Positions 15,547 to 24,439 of a DNA stretch of 64,000 bases are shown one piece after another. The notes under the pieces were generated by a model. That model was not told where the DNA came from. It ran no database searches and saw nothing but the letters and a program-made list of their open reading frames with translations. Source of the stretch: Phytomonospora sp040655735 (GTDB taxonomy: Bacteria > Actinomycetota > Actinomycetes > Mycobacteriales > Micromonosporaceae); NCBI RefSeq assembly GCF_040655735.1, contig NZ_JBFAKK010000001.1, positions 620,001-684,000 on the forward strand, written 5' to 3'. How positions within the stretch are numbered: the first letter of the stretch is position 1; each line of letters starts with the position of its first letter. Both the position numbers and the translations under genes were made by a program.

Positions 15547-17625
15547 TCACCCACCCCCCAACCCCACCGCCCCCCTCAGCATCGGCGCGAGCAGCCGCGC
15601 CCACTCCGTGGTCATGTGGTGCCCGTCCCGGTACATCAGCAGGCTCCCCGCCACCACCGGGCAGGTCCCGTCGGCCGCGCAGAACCACGGCGTCGGATCG
15701 ACGACCGTCGCGCCCGCGGCGGTGAGCGCCGTGTTCGTCGAGGTCCGTCTCGCGGCGTTCTTCACCGCGCTCGTCCGCTCGCCGGCGCAGGCGAGGGTGT
15801 CGTCGAGGTTGACGGCGAGGCAGTCGGGGACGTTGCCGTCCATCCAAGGCGTGTCGGCGATGTGGACGACGCCGGCGCCCGTCACCGCCACGCGCCGGTG
15901 GGCCTCGACCCACCCGTCGGTCCAGGCGCGGTCGGGGTCGCCGACCCCGATGGGGCTCGTTTCGTCGGCGTCGGCGGAGGCCATGACGACGAGGGCCGGC
16001 TTCAGCGCGGCGATCGCGTCGAGGGTCGCGTCGCGCCACGCGTCGCACTCGCGGTACGGCCGCTTGAGCAGCGGGTTGTACAACTCCACGACGGCCGCGG
16101 CGCACGAACTCTTCGTCCACGCGACGAGGCGGTCGCCGCGTTCGGCGGCGATGGCGTCGAGCGCGGGGAACCACTGGGCGGCGTGGGAGTCGCCGAACAG
16201 CACGATCGTGTCCTCCCCGGCCGGATCGCCGTACACGCAAGGTCCCGGCGCGGCGATCGCCTCCGATTCGAGGTGGCATCCGTCGTCGTAGGTGCGCGGC
16301 CGGTCTTCGGCCGCGTCGGCCAGCGAGGGCGTGAGATCGGCGGGGACGGGACCACCGGCGCCGGCCAGGATCGCGGCGAGGCCGCCGACGTTCGTGACGG
16401 TGCCGCGAGGGTCGGCGGCGGCGCCACCGCCGGATGTCGGCGGCGGGACCAGGATGGCCATGGCGGCGACGGCGGCCCCGGTCGCGGTGAGGCCGGCGCC
16501 CAGCGCGATCCCGCGCCAGGGCTCGGCGGTGAGCACGCGCCGGGTCCGCACGGGCTGCTCGACCAGGTGGTACGACGCGAGGGCGACGCCGAAGGCGGCG
16601 GTCATGAGCGCGAGGTCGAGCGGGAGGGAGCGTGGCAGGCCCAAGGCGGTCGGCGCGATGACCAGGATCGGCCAGTGCCACAGGTAGTAGCCGTAGGAGA
16701 CCCGGCCGACGCGCTGGAACACGCCCACCGCGAGCAGCGACCCCGCGCCGCGGCCCGGGTCGGCGCACCCGGCGGCGATCACCAGGACGGCCCCGGTCAC
16801 CGGCAGCAGCGCCGCGACTCCCGGAAACGGCGTCAGTTCGTCGAAGCGGACCGCCGAGAACGCGATGAGCGTCAGGCCGAGCCAGCCGGCGATCGCGGGG
16901 TACGGCCGCTCCAGTCGGGCGAAGGCCGGTGCCGCCAGCGCCAGCAGCGCACCGGCGGCCAGTTCCCAGGCGCGCGTGTGGATTCCGTAGTACGCCCAGG
17001 TCGCCGACGCGGCTGTCTGTGTCGCGCTCCAGACGAGTGACCCGACGGCGATGGCGACGAGTGCGCCGAGGACGGCTGTGCGCCGGAAGCGGCGGCCCGA
17101 GCCCCACGCGATGGCGAGGAGCAGCGGCGGCCAGACGAGGTAGAACTGCTCCTCGACGGCCAGCGACCAGAAGTGCCGCAGCGGCGAGGGAGGAGCGTCG
17201 GCGTTGAGGTACTGCGTACCCGCGGCCGCGAGCCGGTAGTTGATCGCGTAGACACCACTGGCCAGCGCGTCCCAGGCGGTCGACGCCATGCGCGTGCCCG
17301 GAAGCCACCACCAGGACGCGGTGAGCGTCGCGATGACCACGACGGTCGCGGCAGGCAGCAGCCGGACGGCGCGGCGGGCGTAGAAGCCTTTCAGCGACAC
17401 TGTTCCCGTCGAGCGCAGCTCGCGCGCGAGCAGGCCGGTGATGAGGAATCCGGAGATGACGAAGAAGACGTCGACACCGACGTAACCGCCCGCGAGCCAC
17501 GGGACCCCGGCGTGCCCGGCGACGACGAGAAGGACCGCGATCGCGCGCAGCCCTTCGATGTCGGGCCGGAAGACGCGTTCGCGGGCGGCGCCGGGGGAGC
17601 GAAGCGCGGTCGGCGCCGAGGACAA
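15547..17625 (-). CDS. Acyltransferase 3 / SGNH fusion (OafA-like)
   Basis: Membrane O-acyltransferase of 692 residues that probably acetylates a cell-surface glycan. The AT3 domain (about 1-385) shows FRPDIEGLRAIAVLLVVAGH, VDVFFVISGFLITGLL and HFWSLAVEEQFYLVWP, with about ten membrane helices. The C-terminal half is an extracytoplasmic SGNH domain: IVLFGDSHAAQWFPALDAI carries the catalytic Ser, and YRDGHHMT carries the catalytic His near the end. This is the full-length fused form. The gene is not evidently in an operon. The acceptor glycan is unknown. Confidence 0.9.
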   Translation of the reverse strand: MSSAPTALRSPGAARERVFRPDIEGLRAIAVLLVVAGHAGVPWLAGGYVGVDVFFVISGFLITGLLARELRSTGTVSLKGFYARRAVRLLPAATVVVIATLTASWWWLPGTRMASTAWDALASGVYAINYRLAAAGTQYLNADAPPSPLRHFWSLAVEEQFYLVWPPLLLAIAWGSGRRFRRTAVLGALVAIAVGSLVWSATQTAASATWAYYGIHTRAWELAAGALLALAAPAFARLERPYPAIAGWLGLTLIAFSAVRFDELTPFPGVAALLPVTGAVLVIAAGCADPGRGAGSLLAVGVFQRVGRVSYGYYLWHWPILVIAPTALGLPRSLPLDLALMTAAFGVALASYHLVEQPVRTRRVLTAEPWRGIALGAGLTATGAAVAAMAILVPPPTSGGGAAADPRGTVTNVGGLAAILAGAGGPVPADLTPSLADAAEDRPRTYDDGCHLESEAIAAPGPCVYGDPAGEDTIVLFGDSHAAQWFPALDAIAAERGDRLVAWTKSSCAAAVVELYNPLLKRPYRECDAWRDATLDAIAALKPALVVMASADADETSPIGVGDPDRAWTDGWVEAHRRVAVTGAGVVHIADTPWMDGNVPDCLAVNLDDTLACAGERTSAVKNAARRTSTNTALTAAGATVVDPTPWFCAADGTCPVVAGSLLMYRDGHHMTTEWARLLAPMLRGAVGLGGG

Positions 17626-17676
17626 CTGTGCCCCTCCTCCGTCGGTGGCCGTGCCGCCGACGTCAGGAGGGCGCGG

Positions 17677-18261
17677 TCACTCCCAGACCGCGGCGGGCGG
17701 GAGCTCCCACGACGGCGCGGCGGGCCACGCCAGCGGATCCGGGCCCAGCGCGGCGAGTTGCGGCACCTGCTGGCGGCACCACGGGGAGACGTCCCGCGTG
17801 CCGTCCTGGACATCTGCGGCGAACTTCGGCCACGGTACCCATGCCCACTCGCCGACTTCGTCGGGGTCCGGGACGGGCGTGCCGTCGACGACGGTGGCCA
17901 GGACCGGGCAGAGCTCGTTCTCGACGGTGCCGTCGGGCATCACCGCCCGGTAGCGGAAGCGGGGGAGCACCAAGGTGATCTCGGCGGCGGGGGAGAGGCC
18001 GAGCTCGTCACGCAGCCTGCGCCGTACCGACTCGGTGATCGGCTCGCTCGGGGCGGGATGCCCGCAGCACGAGTTGGTCCACACTCCCGGCCAGGTGGTC
18101 TTGTGCCCGGCCCGCCTGGTGACCAGCAGGTTGCGCTCGGCGTCGAAGACGTAGCAGGAGAAGGCCAGGTGCAGCGGGGTGTCCCGATGGTGGACGAGGC
18201 GCTTGCTCATCGTGCCGATGTCACGGCCCTGATCGTCGAGCAGCACAACGGACTCTTCCAT
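17677..18261 (-). CDS. idi: Isopentenyl-diphosphate delta-isomerase, type 1
   Basis: Cytoplasmic Nudix-fold enzyme of 194 residues that interconverts IPP and DMAPP, balancing isoprenoid precursors. The active-site Cys is in TNSCCGHP and the catalytic Glu in TVENELCPV; FSCYVFD and RRLRDELGL (Nudix helix) also match type 1 enzymes. The ATG at 18261 (MEESVVLLDD) has GAAAGG upstream. It is a single-gene unit about 6 kb from the terpene operon that also carries ispH and a prenyl synthase, so it may support the same product without being co-transcribed. Confidence 0.93.
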   Translation of the reverse strand: MEESVVLLDDQGRDIGTMSKRLVHHRDTPLHLAFSCYVFDAERNLLVTRRAGHKTTWPGVWTNSCCGHPAPSEPITESVRRRLRDELGLSPAAEITLVLPRFRYRAVMPDGTVENELCPVLATVVDGTPVPDPDEVGEWAWVPWPKFAADVQDGTRDVSPWCRQQVPQLAALGPDPLAWPAAPSWELPPAAVWE

Positions 18262-18365
18262 GCCGGGCCTTTCGGTGGTCGCTGTCGGGGTGCCGCGGCT
18301 CCGGCGGGCCCAGCATAACCACCGCGCGTCGCCGTTTCCCGACATTGCGTGCCCGGTGTCGTGTT

Positions 18366-20999
18366 TCAGGGCGCGGCGGAGGCTTCTTCCTCAGCGGTGA
18401 CGGTGACCGTCCCACCCGTGCCGTCGACCGTGACGCGCTGCCCGGTCCTGATGGCCTCGACGGCGTCGCGAACACCGACCACGGCGGGGATCCCGTACTC
18501 GCGGGCCACCACCGACCCGTGCGAGTTCGCGCCGCCCATCTCCATGACCAGCGCGCCGGCGGTGAGGAACAGCGGAGTCCAGCCGGGGTCGGTCGACGGC
18601 GCGACGAGGATCTCACCGGGCTCCAGGTGCGCCCCGACGGGGTCGAGGACCACCCGCGCGACACCGGTGACACGACCGGGGGATGCCGGAGTGCCGGTGA
18701 GCGCCCCGTCGGAGGCCTCGACGGCGGCGGCCTCGGGTTCGGTGCCGTCCGACAGCAGGACGCGCGGAAGGTGGCGCCTGCGCATCTCGCGGGCGTAGGT
18801 CTCCCGGCGGTCGGCGGCCAGTGCGCGCAAGCCGGCCGTGCCGCGAAGGTCGGTGAGAGTCAGGAAGTACACGTCGTCGACGGCGTCGAGCCGTCCACTC
18901 GCGACGAGCTCGGCCCCGACGGCGGCCAGCTCGGCCCGCATCGCCGCCAGGGCCGTGACGAACCAGAACTTCGGCGTCTCGCGCAGACCGGCCAGTTCGC
19001 GCGCCCGGCCGAGCGCGAAACGCACGAGCCGGCCTCGCAGCGGGCCGCACCTGCCGGCCAGTTCGGCGATCTTGGCCTCCGCCTCGCGAGCGCCGCGCCG
19101 GAAGATCGCGTCGGGCGCGTGTTCTCCCGGGTCGGACCGCAGGTAGTTTGCCAGGACGCCGAGGAGGTGCGCGGGATCCTCCGACCAGCGGGGCAGACCG
19201 AGGTCGATCTCCCCGACCGCACGGTGCCCGTAGGCGGTGAGGAACGCGGCGAGTCCGTCGGAGAGTTCCGGAGGCCAGGAGGAACGCCGTACGGCGAGTT
19301 CGGCGGCCGGGGTGCTCAGCAGGAGGGAGGCGGCGGGCTCGCTGTCGCGCAGCCCGGCGGCGAGCAACCACAGGGCGAGGTCCATCTCCGTGGTCACGTT
19401 GTGCGGCAGGGCGCGCAGGACGACCGGGAGGTCGCCGTCGCGGGCGCGGTCGCGAAGGAGCAGCGCGGCGAGGCCGAACATGGCGAATCCCGCCGCGGCG
19501 GCGGGGGCGACGGTCGGCAGGACGAGCGCGGGCTGCCCGGCGAGGGTCTTCTCGACATGGCCGAGACGTTCGGTGAGGGTGGCATCCGCGGGTGCGGCCA
19601 GGCGGGTGGTGAGGTGGCGCAGGCCGTCGGCGGCCCGTGCCCGGGCGGCGGCCGGGCGTGCCACGGCGGCGGCGACGCGCAGCGGGATGCGGTGGCGCCA
19701 CAGGACTCCGGCGGCCTTGCGGAGGAAGCGGCGGGCCGATCCCTTGCGGACGGCGAACTCCGGCCGGTCGAACAGGCTGCGCATCGCGACGGCCGAGCGG
19801 GCCTCCATGACGTCGAAGACGCGCGGGAGGACGCGCCGCCCCACGGCGTTGCGCAGCGGGCCGGTGATGTCGCCGAGGACGCGGCCGGCCGATTCTGCGA
19901 ACGCGGGCGGTCCGGCGCGCAGGTCGGCGACCGGGATGCCGAAGATATCGCGGGCCGCGCCGGCGGCGATGACGCGGAGGGCGGAGATCCCCATCGGGGT
20001 GATCGGCCGGAACACGCCCTGGGCGACGCTGAGGGACATGTACGCGCGCAGCTCGCCGTGCGGGTTGTCGGGCAGCGGGTAGAGGGTCGTGACCGGCCGT
20101 GCCTGGGTGAGCCAGAGCCCGCCGTCGGCGTCGATCGCCCACTCGGTGTCCTGCGGGCCGCCGTAGTGGGCCTCGACGCGCCGGCCGAGCTCCGCCAGCG
20201 CGAGGATCTGCTCGTCGGTGAGGCAGGGCCCGTCGTCGGCCTCGACGGCGCGTGACTCGGTGCCGCCGCCCGGCAGGGCGCGCACGACGACCGTCTTGTC
20301 ACCGAGGCGGCGTTCGGTGATGCGACCGCCGGGGTCGACGACGAAGTGGTCGGGGTTGACCGCGCCCGAGACGACCGACTCGCCGAGGCCGGGGGCGGCG
20401 TCGATGACGATCTGGTGGCGGCGGCCGGTGACCGGGTCGGCGGTGAACATGACTCCGGCGGTCGCGGCGTCGACCATGCGCTGGACGACCACGGCGAGGC
20501 GGACCGAGCGGTGGCCGACGCCGTTGGCGGCGCGGTAGGCGACCGCCCGGTCGGTCCACAGGGAGGCCCAGCACCGGCGGACGGCGTCGAGGAGGGCGGG
20601 CACGCCGACGACATTGAGGTAGGTGTCCTGCTGCCCGGCGAAGCTGGCGTGCGGGAGGTCCTCGGCGGTGGCCGAGGAGCGCACGGCGTAGGGGGTGTCG
20701 GCGTCGGCGAGGGCCGTGACTGCTTCGGCGATGTCGGCGGGCACGGGCGCCGTGGCCACGATGCGGCGGGCCCGAGCGGCGAGTTCGGCCAGGGGCGCGG
20801 TGTCGCCGTCCAGCGCGTCGAGGACGTTGTCGAGGGCGGTTCCGGTCACGCGGGCGTACGCCTCGGTCGTGAGGCAGAGACCGGACGGCACGGGCAGCCC
20901 GGCGCGGGTCATGACGCCCAGGTTGGCGGCCTTGCCCCCGACGAGATGGTGCAGAGCGGCGTCGATCTCTTCGAAGGGGAGGACGAGTACGGACGACAT
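18366..20999 (-). CDS. PEP/pyruvate-binding phosphotransferase (PEP synthase/RPH-like)
   Basis: Large cytoplasmic enzyme of 877 residues. An N-terminal ATP-grasp PEP/pyruvate-binding domain (VGGKAANLGVMTRAGLPVPSG, AVRSSATAEDLPHASFAGQQ, VVQRMVDA) leads to a divergent middle domain and a C-terminal swivelling domain with the phospho-carrier His in GGANSHGSVVAREYGIPAVV. The order matches both PEP synthase-like proteins and rifampicin phosphotransferase (usually about 865 residues). The solitary context and the divergent middle favour a phosphotransferase of a small molecule, possibly rifamycin, over central metabolism. GGAGG lies seven bases before the ATG at 20999. Two inverted repeats occur upstream. 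Confidence 0.82.
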   Translation of the reverse strand: MSSVLVLPFEEIDAALHHLVGGKAANLGVMTRAGLPVPSGLCLTTEAYARVTGTALDNVLDALDGDTAPLAELAARARRIVATAPVPADIAEAVTALADADTPYAVRSSATAEDLPHASFAGQQDTYLNVVGVPALLDAVRRCWASLWTDRAVAYRAANGVGHRSVRLAVVVQRMVDAATAGVMFTADPVTGRRHQIVIDAAPGLGESVVSGAVNPDHFVVDPGGRITERRLGDKTVVVRALPGGGTESRAVEADDGPCLTDEQILALAELGRRVEAHYGGPQDTEWAIDADGGLWLTQARPVTTLYPLPDNPHGELRAYMSLSVAQGVFRPITPMGISALRVIAAGAARDIFGIPVADLRAGPPAFAESAGRVLGDITGPLRNAVGRRVLPRVFDVMEARSAVAMRSLFDRPEFAVRKGSARRFLRKAAGVLWRHRIPLRVAAAVARPAAARARAADGLRHLTTRLAAPADATLTERLGHVEKTLAGQPALVLPTVAPAAAAGFAMFGLAALLLRDRARDGDLPVVLRALPHNVTTEMDLALWLLAAGLRDSEPAASLLLSTPAAELAVRRSSWPPELSDGLAAFLTAYGHRAVGEIDLGLPRWSEDPAHLLGVLANYLRSDPGEHAPDAIFRRGAREAEAKIAELAGRCGPLRGRLVRFALGRARELAGLRETPKFWFVTALAAMRAELAAVGAELVASGRLDAVDDVYFLTLTDLRGTAGLRALAADRRETYAREMRRRHLPRVLLSDGTEPEAAAVEASDGALTGTPASPGRVTGVARVVLDPVGAHLEPGEILVAPSTDPGWTPLFLTAGALVMEMGGANSHGSVVAREYGIPAVVGVRDAVEAIRTGQRVTVDGTGGTVTVTAEEEASAAP

Positions 21000-21015
21000 G
21001 GCCGCCTCCATTAAT

Positions 21016-21045
21016 TCATCGTTCGATGAGTTCAACTTAGTTGAA
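21016..21045. promoter_or_regulatory. Two adjacent inverted repeats in the divergent promoter
   Basis: TCATCG-TT-CGATGA (21016-21029) and TTCAAC-TTA-GTTGAA (21031-21045) sit side by side in an AT-rich island between the phosphotransferase-like gene (start 20999) and hrpB (start 21099). The second resembles MarR- or TetR-type operators. They are closest to the phosphotransferase gene, which suggests inducible control of that gene. Confidence 0.6.
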
Positions 21046-21098
21046 TTATCCGCCGGGTGCCAGTCCAGCACAGAACCGCGGTGAGCGACACTGATCCG

Positions 21099-23552
21099 AT
21101 GTCCTCACCAGTCCCGCTCCCGGACACCGGCCTCCCGGTCGCCGACGCGCTGCCCGGACTGGGCGAGGCCCTGCGAGCCGACGGCGCCGCCGTCCTCGTC
21201 GCGCCACCGGGATCGGGCAAGACCACCCTCGTCCCGATCTGGTTCACCGGCCTGACCGGCGGCCGGATCGTCATCGCCGAACCCCGCCGCGTCGCCGTAC
21301 GCGCCGCCGCGCGGCGCATGGCCGCCCTCACCGGCACCCGGCTCGGCGAGGAGATCGGCTACACCATCCGGGGCGAGTCCAAGACCGGCCCGCGCACCCG
21401 CGTCGAAGTCGTCACCACCGGCGTCCTCGTCCAGCGGCTGCAACGCGACCCCGAACTCCCCGGCGTCGGCGCGGTGATCCTCGACGAATGCCACGAACGC
21501 CACCTCGACACCGACCTCGCGCTCGCCTTCGCCGTCGACGTCCGCGCCAATCTCCGGCCCGACCTGCTGCTTTTGGCCACCTCGGCCACCGCGCAGGCCG
21601 AACGCCTCGCCGACGCGATCGGCGATCCCGCGCCCGTCGTGACCGCCTACGTCAGCCCGCACCCCGTCACCGTCCACTGGCGTCCGCCCGGCCGCGTCCT
21701 CGACGCGCCGCACGGCCTGCGCGTCGACCCCCGCTTCCTCGACCATGTCGCCGCCGTAACCCGTGACGCTCTCGCCGAGCGCGACGGCGACGCGCTGGTC
21801 TTCCTGCCCGGAGTCGGCGAGATCGAGGCGGTGCGCGGACGCCTCGGCGGCGCCGCCGAAGTCGTGACACTCCACGGGGGACAGTCCGATCAGGACGCCG
21901 CGCTGCGGCCGGGCCCGCACCGCCGGGTCGTGCTGGCCACCTCCGTCGCCGAGAGCAGCCTCACCGTCCCCGGCGTGCGCATCGTCGTCGACTCCGGCCT
22001 CGCCCGCGTCCCGCGCACCGACCACGCGCGCGGGCTCGGCTCCCTGGTCACCGTCCGCGCGTCGCGCGCGGCCGCCGAGCAGCGCGCCGGCCGCGCCGCC
22101 CGCGAGGCGCCCGGCGACGTCTACCGCTGCTGGCCGGAGGGCGACCGGCTCGCCGCCCACCCCGAGCCCGAGGTCGTCACCGCCGACCTCACCGCATTCG
22201 TGCTGCAACTGGCCTGCTGGGGGCACATCACCGGCGAGGACCTCGCTCTCCTCGACGCGCCGCCGCCCGCCGCGGCCGAGGTCGCCCGATCGACGCTCAC
22301 CGCCATCGGCGCCGTCGACGCCGCCGGCCGGGTCACGGCGCGCGGCCGCGCCATCGCCCGCGCCGGAGCCCATCCCCGCCTCGCCCGTGCCCTCATCGAC
22401 GGCGCGCCGCTCGTGGGGGCCGAACGGGCCGCCGAGATCGTCGCGCTTCTGTCGGCCGACCGGCGCGGCGGCGACGACCTCGCCGCCGTCTGGCGCGCCC
22501 TGCGCTCGGGCCGCGACCACGAATGGCGCACGGAGGCCCGCCGCCTGCGAAAAGCCGTCACCGACGCTCCCCGCACCCGCGTCGCCGATGACCTCGCCGC
22601 CGGGCTCGTCGCCGGGCTCGCCTTCCCCGAACGCGTCGCGCGAGCTCGCGGCGGCGCCTACCTGATGACCGGCGGCACCGCCGCCGAACTGCGCGAGGGC
22701 AGTTCTCTCAGCGGCGTCGAGTGGCTCGCCGTGGCCGACGCCGCGCGCCAGCCCGGTCACCGCAACGCCCGCGTCCGCCTCGCCGCCGCCGTCGACGAGG
22801 CGACCGCCCGCGAAGCCGCCGCCGGACTGCTCACCGAGGCCGACGAGATCGTCTGGGAGGACGGGGACGTCGCCGCCCGGCATGTCAGCCGGCTCGGCGC
22901 GATCACCCTCTCTGCCAAACCCATCCGCGACCCCGACCGGGCACGGGTCGCCGAAGCACTATCCGAAGGTCTGCGCAGCGAAGGGCTGCGTCTGCTCACG
23001 TGGGACGACGCCGCCGTCGAGGTCCGCGACCGGATGGCCTTCTGTCATCGGGCGCTGGGGGAGTCCTGGCCGGCGGTGGACGACGAGACCCTGCTCGCGC
23101 GCCTGCCCGAATGGCTCGGGCCGCAGCTGGCCCGCGCGCGCCGCCGTGCCGATCTCGCCCGGGTCAAGCTCGCCCCCGCCCTCCGCTCGCTGTTGGGGTA
23201 CGCAGAGGTCGCGCGTTTCGACGAGGCGGCTCCCGAGCGCCTGGCCGTCCCCAGCGGATCCCGGGTCCGGGTGGACTACACCGACCCGGCCGCGCCGTTC
23301 CTGGCCGTCAAGGTCCAGGAGGCATTCGGCTGGACCCGTACCCCGACGATCGCCTTCGGACGGGTTCCGGTCGTGCTGCACCTGCTGTCCCCGGCGGGCC
23401 GCCCGGTGGCGGTGACCTCCGACCTGGTGTCGTTCTGGGGTGAGGGCTACCGGCAGGTGCGCGCCCAGCTGCGCGGACGCTACCCGCGACACCCGTGGCC
23501 CGAAGACCCCATGACGGCCGAGCCGACGCGCCGCCTCAAGCCGCGTTCGTGA
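21099..23552 (+). CDS. hrpB: ATP-dependent helicase HrpB
   Basis: DExH-box RNA helicase-like protein of 817 residues. Walker A is APPGSGKTT (35-43), motif Ia EPRRVAVRAAARRMA, motif II DECHER (Asp129-Arg134, a DECH box), motif III ATSA, and motif VI AEQRAGRAAREAPG. The C-terminal HrpB-specific region ends with FWGEGYRQVRAQLRGRYPRHPWPEDP, a family hallmark, so the protein is complete. The ATG 21099 gives MSSPVPLPD; an in-frame GTG at 21081 would add six residues. The physiological substrate of bacterial HrpB is not established. Confidence 0.93.
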   Translation: MSSPVPLPDTGLPVADALPGLGEALRADGAAVLVAPPGSGKTTLVPIWFTGLTGGRIVIAEPRRVAVRAAARRMAALTGTRLGEEIGYTIRGESKTGPRTRVEVVTTGVLVQRLQRDPELPGVGAVILDECHERHLDTDLALAFAVDVRANLRPDLLLLATSATAQAERLADAIGDPAPVVTAYVSPHPVTVHWRPPGRVLDAPHGLRVDPRFLDHVAAVTRDALAERDGDALVFLPGVGEIEAVRGRLGGAAEVVTLHGGQSDQDAALRPGPHRRVVLATSVAESSLTVPGVRIVVDSGLARVPRTDHARGLGSLVTVRASRAAAEQRAGRAAREAPGDVYRCWPEGDRLAAHPEPEVVTADLTAFVLQLACWGHITGEDLALLDAPPPAAAEVARSTLTAIGAVDAAGRVTARGRAIARAGAHPRLARALIDGAPLVGAERAAEIVALLSADRRGGDDLAAVWRALRSGRDHEWRTEARRLRKAVTDAPRTRVADDLAAGLVAGLAFPERVARARGGAYLMTGGTAAELREGSSLSGVEWLAVADAARQPGHRNARVRLAAAVDEATAREAAAGLLTEADEIVWEDGDVAARHVSRLGAITLSAKPIRDPDRARVAEALSEGLRSEGLRLLTWDDAAVEVRDRMAFCHRALGESWPAVDDETLLARLPEWLGPQLARARRRADLARVKLAPALRSLLGYAEVARFDEAAPERLAVPSGSRVRVDYTDPAAPFLAVKVQEAFGWTRTPTIAFGRVPVVLHLLSPAGRPVAVTSDLVSFWGEGYRQVRAQLRGRYPRHPWPEDPMTAEPTRRLKPRS

Positions 23553-23569
23553 CCACCGCACCACGGTGG
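23553..23569. terminator. Short hairpin between convergent genes
   Basis: CCACCG and CGGTGG form a 6-bp stem with loop CACCA immediately after the hrpB stop codon, in the 55-base gap before the convergent membrane-protein gene. It may serve both strands. Confidence 0.4.
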
Positions 23570-23607
23570 CACAGGGAAGTCCCGCGGCATTGGACGGGGA
23601 CGCGCTC

Positions 23608-23973
23608 TCAGCTCTTCTCCGCCAGCAGCCAGCGCCAGCGGCGCATCTCCGTCACGACGGTCACCGCGGCCAGCAGCGTGACGACCGCGGCGACCGGCGG
23701 CCACCACGCGAGCCATGCCGCCGCGATCCCGGCGGCCAGCTGGAGCACGAGCAGTCCCACCGTGACGTAGCCCGGCGCCGGGACCATGACGCGCGGCTTG
23801 TCGCCGGGTGTCTGGAACACCGTCGGAAGTCCGATGAGGACGATCACGGCCAGCACGGCCAAGGGGATCGAGACGGGCACCAGTGCCCAGGGGACCGCGA
23901 CCCAGGCGACGATCTCCATGAGGAAGCGGACGGGCGCAACGCCACGCGGGGGCTCGGGAGCTTGGTCACGCAC
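23608..23973 (-). CDS. Small membrane protein, four helices
   Basis: Protein of about 121 residues with a short Pro-rich N-terminus and four closely spaced hydrophobic segments (FLMEIVAWVAVPWALVPVS, LAVLAVIVLIGLP, VTVGLLVLQLAAGIAAAWLA, VAAVVTLLAAVTVV), ending RRWRWLLAEKS. No domain is recognised with confidence. I chose the GTG at 23973 because the residues upstream of it are not membrane-like; the absence of a Shine-Dalgarno may mean a leaderless mRNA. It is divergent from the terpene operon but separated from it by 466 bases. Confidence 0.6.
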   Translation of the reverse strand: MRDQAPEPPRGVAPVRFLMEIVAWVAVPWALVPVSIPLAVLAVIVLIGLPTVFQTPGDKPRVMVPAPGYVTVGLLVLQLAAGIAAAWLAWWPPVAAVVTLLAAVTVVTEMRRWRWLLAEKS

Positions 23974-24439
23974 GCCGATACGATGCCACGCTCCCTCGCA
24001 TGTTCGCGCCGGGGCGGCCTGTAGCACATCGGGCAACCCTCACCGGAACCTCGGGAAACGGGCCCCGCTTCAGCCTGGCTCACCTTGGTGGCCGGTGAAA
24101 CGCCTGCGCAGCGATGGTTCTCGATGTCCGACGCCGAGTGTCGATGTCGGTCGGCGGGCCGGTGATCCAGCTCGTGCGCGGGATCGCGTTCGCGCACGTC
24201 CATTGTGGAGCGATGCGCTGTCCGCTTTGGACATAGACGTCTCACTATCCGCACAGTGCAAGGGACATCGCCCGGCGGGGTGAACCCGCGAATAACACTT
24301 GTCGTGACAATGACACATACGGCGCGTCACATCGTTCCGCTTCGTATTGTCGCGTTACCTTCTCATCGCGGAAATCGCTCATCCGGCGCATTCCGCGACG
24401 GTATACACCAGACGTGCACAAACCAAAGGGGAACGCATC
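23974..24439 (+). promoter_or_regulatory. Upstream region of the encapsulin-geosmin operon
   Basis: This 466-base gap contains no convincing gene and is AT-richer than the coding DNA, especially from 24290 to 24430. It contains the inverted repeats TGTCC-GCTTT-GGACA (24219-24233) and TTGTC-GT-GACAA (24299-24310), which could be regulator sites. A TATAC sequence near 24402-24406 could be part of a -10 box. AAAGGGG lies about nine bases before the GTG start at 24440. Which regulator acts here cannot be told from the sequence. Confidence 0.45.

Noticed and set aside
14882..17500. An open frame of 872 codons on the minus strand, and an 871-codon one at 43247-45862
   Set aside because: Both are extremely Arg/Pro/His-rich with no domains, and they lie in a shifted frame over well-supported genes (acyltransferase, MFS, monooxygenase). 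They are side effects of high GC content.
24299..24310. A CRP-type cAMP receptor protein site upstream of the encapsulin operon
   Set aside because: The repeat TTGTC-GT-GACAA lacks the TGTGA-N6-TCACA pattern and spacing. It is kept only as an unassigned inverted repeat.
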